Shown here: in pieces, positions 7,101 to 11,083 of the stretch
Layout: each line of letters begins with the position of its first letter
Numbering within the stretch: position 1 is the first letter of the stretch
Source: an uncultured Thalassolituus sp.
GTDB lineage: Bacteria > Pseudomonadota > Gammaproteobacteria > Pseudomonadales > Oceanobacteraceae
DNA: 11,083 bases
Assembly (NCBI GenBank): GCA_913054055.1
Contig: CAJXIT010000090.1
Location: forward strand, 1-11,083
Direction of reading: 5' to 3'
The notes under the pieces: model-generated
What the model was told of the DNA's origin: nothing
The model's database searches: none
Seen by the model: only the letters and a program-made list of their open reading frames with translations
Program-made: the position numbers and the translations under genes

Positions 7101-7919
7101 GAAGCATTAGGTGAATTCACCGGTAAAGATCACACTCACTTGGCCAAACCTAAGCAAGAAGAAAAAATTCGCTTCCGCGATATTCAAGCGCAACCGCGTA
7201 AGATTATTTCTTCTCCAACTTGGTCTGGCCTTGAAGACGAACACGTTTCATACAATGCCGGGTACACCAACGTACACGAGGATATTCCTTGGAGAACCCT
7301 AACCGGTCGTCAACAGTTCTACATGGATCACGAGTGGATGCGTGACTTTGGTGAAAACCATGTGTCGTACAAGCCACCGATTAACCTGAAAACGGTTCAG
7401 CCAATCATGAACAAAAAGTCTAACGGTAATAAAGAAATCGTATTGAACTGGATCACTCCTCACCAAAAATGGGGCATTCACTCAACTTACTCTGACAATC
7501 TATTGATGCTGACCCTTTCTCGTGGTGGCCCAATTGTTTGGATGAGTGAAATCGACGCTGAAAAAGCCGGCATTGAAGATAACGATTGGATCGAAATCTT
7601 TAACGTGAACGGTGCCGTAGCCGCCCGTGCCGTTGTTTCACAACGTGTACCAGAAGGCATGAGCATGATGTACCACGCACAAGAACGTATTGTGAACGTG
7701 CCGGGTGCCGAAACCACACAAACTCGTGGTGGTATTCATAACTCAGTCACCCGTGCTGTCATGAAACCGACTCACATGATCGGTGGTTACGCTCAACAGT
7801 CTTACGGCTTTAACTACTACGGAACAGTAGGTTGTAACCGCGATGAATTCGTAGTGGTGCGTAAGATGGACAAAGTGGATTGGTTAGACGGCGAAGAGCA
7901 TAAGGCAGAGGAGAAGTAA
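4152..7919 (+). CDS. narG: Respiratory nitrate reductase alpha subunit NarG
   Basis: NarG is the catalytic molybdenum subunit that reduces nitrate to nitrite on the cytoplasmic face of the inner membrane. The 1255-residue product is collinear with E. coli NarG (1247). The FS0 [4Fe-4S] ligands are present: H50, C54, C58 and C93 (STHGVNCTGSCSW, then RGCPRGA). The molybdenum ligand Asp is D223 in FYDWYCDLPP. Conserved stretches include SMIIIGAAMNHWYHMDMNYRG, CIGQSGGGWAHYVGQEKLRP, LPTATWYEKDDMNTSDMHPF and the C-terminal molybdopterin-binding part ending YGFNYYGTVGCNRDEFVVVRKM. The N-terminus (MSQFLDRLQFF) lacks a full Tat signal, as expected for a cytoplasm-facing NarG. A His/Glu-rich loop near residues 447-460 differs from my recollection of E. 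coli. AAGGAG lies 7 bases before the ATG. It is the first gene of the operon; narH follows after one base. Confidence 0.98.
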   Translation: MSQFLDRLQFFKRKQGEFADGHGTTTNEDRQWEDGYRKRWQHDKIVRSTHGVNCTGSCSWKVYVKDGLITWETQQTDYPRTRPDLPNHEPRGCPRGASYSWYVYSANRLKYPKVRKSLIKLYRAAKLQHKDPVDAWGSIVSDPAKAKSYKESRGMGGFVRADWTEVNEIIAAANVYTAKTFGPDRIIGFSPIPAMSMVSYAAGARYLSLIGGHCLSFYDWYCDLPPASPQIWGEQTDVPESADWYNSNYIIVWGSNVPQTRTPDAHFLTEARYKGTKACVVTSDYSEASKFADDWLAPKQGTDAALAMAFGHVILKEFHVDKQSEYFSEYVREKTDFPNLVILNEDGDNDGVIKYVQGRFLRASDLAANLGEDNNPEWKTIAVNETNGELVSPNGSIGYRWGEKGKWNTMQLDGKTGADVKLKVSLKEGHDEIVSVGFPYFATAQNEHEHKYYDHTEHDEVLQRNLPAKRIKLANGEEALVTTVFDLTVANYGVDAGYGGENVASSYEDDVPYTPAWQQRVTGVDPKLVIKVAREFASTADKTRGRSMIIIGAAMNHWYHMDMNYRGVINMLMMCGCIGQSGGGWAHYVGQEKLRPQTGWQPLAFGLDWQKPPRHMNGTSFFYNHANQWRYEKLSMQEVISPLANKEKWSGSIIDFNSRAERMGWLPSAPQLAINPLQLTKDAAAKGMSAKDYAVEQLKSGELEFANQDPDNPINFPRNMFIWRSNLLGSSGKGHEYMLRHLLGTKHGLMNKDLGENNETKPEDVKWHDAPSEGKLDLLVTLDFRMSTTCLYSDIVLPTATWYEKDDMNTSDMHPFIHPLSKAADPAWEARSDWDIFKGIAKQFSTACEGHLGVEKDLVTLPTLHDTPAELAMPLGEVKSWWKGECDLIPGRTAPALIEVERHYPDTYERFTSLGPLMDKQGNGGKGINWNTDDEIALLGELNYKKLDGPAKGRPNIESAIDAAEVVLTLAPETNGNVAVKAWEALGEFTGKDHTHLAKPKQEEKIRFRDIQAQPRKIISSPTWSGLEDEHVSYNAGYTNVHEDIPWRTLTGRQQFYMDHEWMRDFGENHVSYKPPINLKTVQPIMNKKSNGNKEIVLNWITPHQKWGIHSTYSDNLLMLTLSRGGPIVWMSEIDAEKAGIEDNDWIEIFNVNGAVAARAVVSQRVPEGMSMMYHAQERIVNVPGAETTQTRGGIHNSVTRAVMKPTHMIGGYAQQSYGFNYYGTVGCNRDEFVVVRKMDKVDWLDGEEHKAEEK

Positions 7920-7920
7920 T

Positions 7921-9468
7921 ATGAAATTACGTGCACAAATTGGCATGGTCCTCAACCTTGATAAATGTATCGGTTGTCACACCTGTTCAATCACTTGTAA
8001 AAATGTATGGACATCCCGTGAAGGGGTTGAATACGCATGGTTCAACAACGTTGAAACCAAACCGGGCATTGGTTTCCCGAAAGAATGGGAAAACCAAGAA
8101 AAATGGAAAGGTGGCTGGGAAGTTAAAAACGGAAAACTGCAGCCTAAGATCGGTGGTAAACACCGCATTTTAGCCAATATTTTTGCTAACCCAGATCTGC
8201 CTGAAATTGATGACTACTACGAGCCATTTGATTTTGATTACCAACACCTGCACACAGCCGGTGAAAGTAAACACCAGCCAGTTGCTCGCCCACGCTCACT
8301 GATCTCTGGTCAGCGCATGGAAAAAATTGATTGGGGTCCAAACTGGGAAGAAATTCTTGGCACCGAGTTTAAGAAACGTAAAGCGGATAAAAACTTCGAC
8401 AACATGCAAACAGACATGTTAGGTCAATTCGAAAATACATTCATGATGTACTTGCCACGATTATGTGAGCATTGCCTAAACCCTGCATGTGCAGCATCTT
8501 GCCCAAGTGGCGCGATCTACAAACGTGAAGAAGACGGCATCGTACTGATTGACCAAGACAAATGTCGTGGTTGGAGAATGTGTGTATCCGCTTGCCCATA
8601 CAAAAAGATCTACTACAACTGGAAAACTGGTAAGTCAGAGAAATGTTTATTCTGCTACCCACGTATTGAAGCGGGACAACCAACAGTGTGTTCTGAAACA
8701 TGCGTAGGCCGTATCCGTTACTTAGGTGTACTACTTTACGATGCAGATAAAATTCAGGAAGTGGCTAAAACACCGAACGAAAAAGATCTGTACGAAGCAC
8801 AATGCAACATGTTCTTAGATCCTAACGATCCAGACGTCATTGCAGAAGCGCGTAAAGAAGGCATTCCGCAAAGCTGGATTGATGCGGCACAAGCATCACC
8901 GGTTTATAAAATGGCAATGGACTGGAAAGTGGCGCTACCACTTCATCCAGAATACCGCACACTTCCAATGGTTTGGTATATCCCACCATTGAGCCCAATT
9001 CAAAATGCAGTTGAATCAGGCAGTGTTGGCATGAACGGTGAAATCCCAGACCTTAAGTCTTTGCGTATTCCGCTTAAGTACTTGGCTAACTTGTTAACAG
9101 CAGGTGACGAAGCGCCTGTTATTCGCGCACTAGAGCGCATGATCGCCATGCGTGCATACAAGCGTTCTGAAAATGTTGACCAAGTTGAAGATCTAGAAGT
9201 TCTAAAACAAGCCGGCATTACACAGAAGCAAGTTGAAGAAATGTATCGCTACATGGCACTGGCTAACTACGAAGACCGCTTTGTTGTGCCTTCAAGTCAT
9301 AAAGCTTACGCCGAAGAAACCTTTGGTGAAGCCCATGATGCAAAAAGCGGTTGTGGTTTCAGCTTTGGTAATGGCTGCTCAACCGGTCACAGTGATGTGA
9401 ACCTGTTTGGTGGTAAAAAACAAACTAACAAAGTTGTGAAGCCTGCAACCTTCGAATCTGACCAGTAA
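7921..9468 (+). CDS. narH: Respiratory nitrate reductase beta subunit NarH
   Basis: NarH is the iron-sulfur electron-transfer subunit, carrying electrons from NarI haems to NarG. It has 515 residues (E. coli 512). Four cysteine groups are visible: C16/C19/C22/C26 (CIGCHTCSITC), C182/C185/C190/C194 (CEHCLNPACAASC), C215/W218/C221/C225 (CRGWRMCVSAC) and C242/C245/C257/C261. These give three [4Fe-4S] clusters and one [3Fe-4S] cluster; the tryptophan at 218 replaces the cysteine that would complete a fourth cubane, a hallmark of NarH. The C-terminal region (PLHPEYRTLPMVWYIPPLSP, NYEDRFVVPSSH, then a CGF...GNGC segment) is also typical. The protein is cytoplasmic with no signal peptide. GAGGAGA, inside the last codons of narG, serves as ribosome binding site, so translation of the two genes is probably coupled. 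Confidence 0.98.
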   Translation: MKLRAQIGMVLNLDKCIGCHTCSITCKNVWTSREGVEYAWFNNVETKPGIGFPKEWENQEKWKGGWEVKNGKLQPKIGGKHRILANIFANPDLPEIDDYYEPFDFDYQHLHTAGESKHQPVARPRSLISGQRMEKIDWGPNWEEILGTEFKKRKADKNFDNMQTDMLGQFENTFMMYLPRLCEHCLNPACAASCPSGAIYKREEDGIVLIDQDKCRGWRMCVSACPYKKIYYNWKTGKSEKCLFCYPRIEAGQPTVCSETCVGRIRYLGVLLYDADKIQEVAKTPNEKDLYEAQCNMFLDPNDPDVIAEARKEGIPQSWIDAAQASPVYKMAMDWKVALPLHPEYRTLPMVWYIPPLSPIQNAVESGSVGMNGEIPDLKSLRIPLKYLANLLTAGDEAPVIRALERMIAMRAYKRSENVDQVEDLEVLKQAGITQKQVEEMYRYMALANYEDRFVVPSSHKAYAEETFGEAHDAKSGCGFSFGNGCSTGHSDVNLFGGKKQTNKVVKPATFESDQ

Positions 9469-9480
9469 ACGGAGATTATT

Positions 9481-10248
9481 ATGCAAGTATTTAAAGTCAT
9501 CTCCGCACTAATGGACTACCCCCAGGAGGGGGTAATTCAGCACAAAGATGAATTAAAAAACATTATTGTGTCGGATCAAATCTTAACCGATGAAAGCAAA
9601 CAGGCCATGTGCGGCTTTTTAGAAGCACAATGTAAGTTAGATATTCTAGATTGGCAAAGCGATTACGATGCGTTATTTGAACGCGGTCGTAACTTATCAC
9701 TGTTGTTGTTTGAACACGTACATGGCGAAAGCCGTGACCGGGGTCAAGCTATGGTTGATCTAATGGAGCAATATAAAACCGCTGGCCTCGCGTTAGATAA
9801 AAATGAACTACCGGATTACATTCCGTTATTTCTAGAATTTTTATCCACTCAAGACCGTGAAAATGCCCAAGCATGGCTAATGGATGTGAGTCACATCCTT
9901 GCCGTACTCGCAACACGCCTTGAAGAACGTGACAGTGGTTACGCAAGCTTGTTTAACGCTTTATTAGAGATGAGCCAAGCCACTGTTGATATGACAGAAA
10001 TTCGCGAAGCCGTTGCAAAAGAAGAAGCCGATTACACAAACGAAGCCATTGATAAAGTATGGGAAGACGAAGCCATCACCTTTGGTGGTAACGCAACAGA
10101 AGGTGGTGCTAATCCAAGCGCCACTAGCTGCCCAAGTGATCTTATCAATAATAAACCAACGCAAAAGCAATCTCGTGTGGATGAAATGACGGTGAACATT
10201 ATGCCTCCGTCACAAACTGCTGCACCATCAACTGAAGCAAGAGGATAG
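9481..10248 (+). CDS. narJ: Nitrate reductase assembly chaperone NarJ (delta)
   Basis: NarJ is not part of the final enzyme. It binds the NarG N-terminus and helps insert the molybdenum cofactor and FS0 before membrane attachment (known for the TorD/NarJ family). The 255 residues are predicted largely helical. The conserved core is DYDALFERGRNLSLLLFEHV followed by HGESRDRGQAMVDL (62-95) and ELPDYIPLFLEFLS (109-122). It is somewhat longer than E. coli NarJ (236 residues by recollection). The extra length appears to be a low-complexity tail from about residue 203, rich in Asn, Ser, Pro and Thr, likely disordered. CGGAG lies 7 bases before the ATG, and narH ends 12 bases upstream. A strong G/C hairpin sits 36 bases into the gene and is listed separately. 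Confidence 0.95.
   Translation: MQVFKVISALMDYPQEGVIQHKDELKNIIVSDQILTDESKQAMCGFLEAQCKLDILDWQSDYDALFERGRNLSLLLFEHVHGESRDRGQAMVDLMEQYKTAGLALDKNELPDYIPLFLEFLSTQDRENAQAWLMDVSHILAVLATRLEERDSGYASLFNALLEMSQATVDMTEIREAVAKEEADYTNEAIDKVWEDEAITFGGNATEGGANPSATSCPSDLINNKPTQKQSRVDEMTVNIMPPSQTAAPSTEARG
9517..9534 (+). repeat. Perfect 7-4-7 C/G hairpin early in narJ
   Basis: TACCCCC, loop AGGA, GGGGGTA form a perfect inverted repeat inside codons 13-18 of narJ (Tyr-Pro-Gln-Glu-Gly-Val). As RNA it would be very stable. It also contains a perfect Shine-Dalgarno-like AGGAGG. It may slow ribosomes or protect mRNA, or simply be codon chance. Each arm resembles a NarL heptamer, but the 4-bp spacing is not the usual 2. 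Confidence 0.5.
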
Positions 10249-10257
10249 GAGCCAACT

Positions 10258-10962
10258 ATGGAATTCATTAATGACTTATTGTTTGGAATTTATCCTTACA
10301 TCGCACTGGCCATATTTGTCATCGGCAGCTTAGTTCGCTACGACCGTGATCAATACAGCTGGAAAACTGGATCAAGTCAAATGCTTGAAAGCAAACTGCT
10401 ACGCAAAGGCAGCATGCCTTTCCACGTAGGCATTATTGCGGTATTAGCCGGCCACTTTGTTGGCCTTCTAACACCTCACCAAGTATGGGACGTTTTACAC
10501 ATTACTGCGCCAATGAAGCAAGTCTTCGCCATGGCCATGGGTGGGTTCTTCGGCTTGATCTGTTTTTATGGTCTAACCATTCTGATCTACCGTCGTTTCA
10601 CTAACGAACGAGTGAAAGCGTCTAGCTCAGCCATGGATAACGCCATTTTATTGCTTATCTACGCTCAGCTAATCCTTGGCTTAGCCAGTATTGTTGTGAG
10701 CACGGGTCACTTAGACGGCAAAGAAATGCTGCTTCTAATGAGCTGGGCACAAAACATGGTGACTTTCCAAGGTGCCGATGCGGCAGCAGCGATTGCTAGC
10801 GTACACTGGATCTTCAAGCTACACGTATTCTTAGGCATGACATTGTTTGTTGTATTCCCGTTCAGCCGCTTAGTGCACGTTTGGAGTGTGCCAGTTAAAT
10901 ACTTCAGACGTAACTACCAAATTGTACGTTTGAAAAATGACCAAAATGTAAGAAAAGGTTAA
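10258..10962 (+). CDS. narI: Respiratory nitrate reductase gamma subunit NarI (cytochrome b)
   Basis: NarI is the membrane anchor that oxidises quinol at the periplasmic side and passes electrons through two b haems to NarH. It has 234 residues (E. coli 225), with five hydrophobic helices at about 8-26, 54-72, 88-111, 127-148 and 182-204. The haem ligands align with E. coli: H56 with H207 (distal pair in sequence, haem bP) and H66 with H189 (haem bD). The N-terminus (NDLLFGIYPYIALAIFVIGS), SSQMLESK and the C-terminus (PFSRLVHVWSVPVKYF) are typical. An additional histidine at 183 lies close to H189. TAGGAG, overlapping the narJ stop codon, is the ribosome binding site, with 9 bases between genes. 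It is the last gene of the operon visible here. Confidence 0.97.
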   Translation: MEFINDLLFGIYPYIALAIFVIGSLVRYDRDQYSWKTGSSQMLESKLLRKGSMPFHVGIIAVLAGHFVGLLTPHQVWDVLHITAPMKQVFAMAMGGFFGLICFYGLTILIYRRFTNERVKASSSAMDNAILLLIYAQLILGLASIVVSTGHLDGKEMLLLMSWAQNMVTFQGADAAAAIASVHWIFKLHVFLGMTLFVVFPFSRLVHVWSVPVKYFRRNYQIVRLKNDQNVRKG

Positions 10963-10976
10963 TTCCTTTCAACCCC

Positions 10977-10994
10977 ATTGCCCTTCGGGGTAAT
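10977..10994 (+). repeat. UUCG-tetraloop hairpin after narI
   Basis: ATTGCCC, loop TTCG, GGGTAAT give a 7-bp stem with one G-U pair, closed by the unusually stable C(UUCG)G tetraloop. It begins 15 bases after the narI stop. No T-run follows, so it more likely protects the 3' end from exonucleases or is the first of several transcript-end structures. Confidence 0.5.
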
Positions 10995-10995
10995 T

Positions 10996-11025
10996 CATTG
11001 AAGGTAATTTTTATTACCTTCAATG
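10996..11025. repeat. Perfect 13-bp inverted repeat with TTTT loop
   Basis: The left arm (10996-11008) and right arm (11013-11025) are perfectly complementary and separated by TTTT. It directly follows the UUCG hairpin, leaving a single base between them. No terminal T-run is present, so by itself it is not a classical terminator; an mRNA-stabilising stem or a protein-binding palindrome is possible. Confidence 0.6.
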
Positions 11026-11034
11026 GTTCGCAGA

Positions 11035-11075
11035 GGGTGGTGGACTTGAGGCCTCTTGTGCCACCACCCACTTTT
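11035..11075 (+). terminator. Probable terminator of narGHJI
   Basis: GGGTGGTGG (11035-11043) and CCACCACCC (11061-11069) form a perfect, GC-rich 9-bp stem around a 17-base loop that contains the small palindrome GAGGCCTC. Two bases later comes TTTT. The stem is strong and the T-run short, so termination is likely but perhaps incomplete. The window ends 8 bases later, so the next gene is not visible. Confidence 0.6.
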
Positions 11076-11083
11076 AACCGTCG

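Noticed and set aside
1..11083. tRNA or rRNA genes, CRISPR arrays, insertion sequences, transposases
   Set aside because: I saw no regularly spaced repeats, no transposase or integrase coding frames and no tRNA-like cloverleaf in the non-coding gaps.

Overview
The window comes from a Gram-negative bacterium. A moderate-to-low GC content, a LamB-type outer-membrane porin, an E. coli-like membrane-bound nitrate reductase (NarGHJI), a NarX-type sensor kinase and FNR-like boxes all point to a gammaproteobacterium. A marine lineage such as Oceanospirillales or Alteromonadales is a guess from composition and gene mix; the species cannot be named from the sequence alone.

The left part (about 1-3900) is read entirely from the minus strand. 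From right to left it holds a nitrate/nitrite sensor kinase (narX-like, 2070-3893), a small two-CBS-domain protein (1438-1926) with its own apparent FNR-type promoter and a downstream terminator, and a maltoporin-family protein (120-1301) with a signal peptide. The first 119 bases have no gene that I can see, only a perfect AT-rich palindrome.

The right part (4152-10962) is the plus-strand narGHJI operon, diverging from narX across a 258-bp intergenic region. That region carries a 7-2-7 NarL-type inverted repeat centred near -93.5 and a 9/10 FNR box centred at -41.5 from a predicted start, with a good -10 box. This is the classical layout of an anaerobically induced, nitrate-induced promoter. 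Gene spacing in the operon is tight (1, 12 and 9 bp), and each gene has a Shine-Dalgarno sequence. All iron-sulfur, molybdenum and haem ligand residues known from the E. coli enzyme are present in NarG, NarH and NarI, so the enzyme should be functional. Three consecutive hairpins follow narI, the last resembling a Rho-independent terminator.

Together the genes describe anaerobic nitrate respiration. The sensor reads nitrate/nitrite through its periplasmic P-box and presumably signals to a NarL-type regulator encoded elsewhere. FNR and NarL then switch on narGHJI, NarJ assembles the molybdoenzyme, and NarGHI reduces nitrate at the inner membrane with quinol as donor. Neither narL nor a narK transporter is in the window. 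The least ordinary element is the CBS-domain gene, which sits beside the sensor and appears to share oxygen control with the reductase operon. The rest is well-known biology; I did not find a clearly new system.
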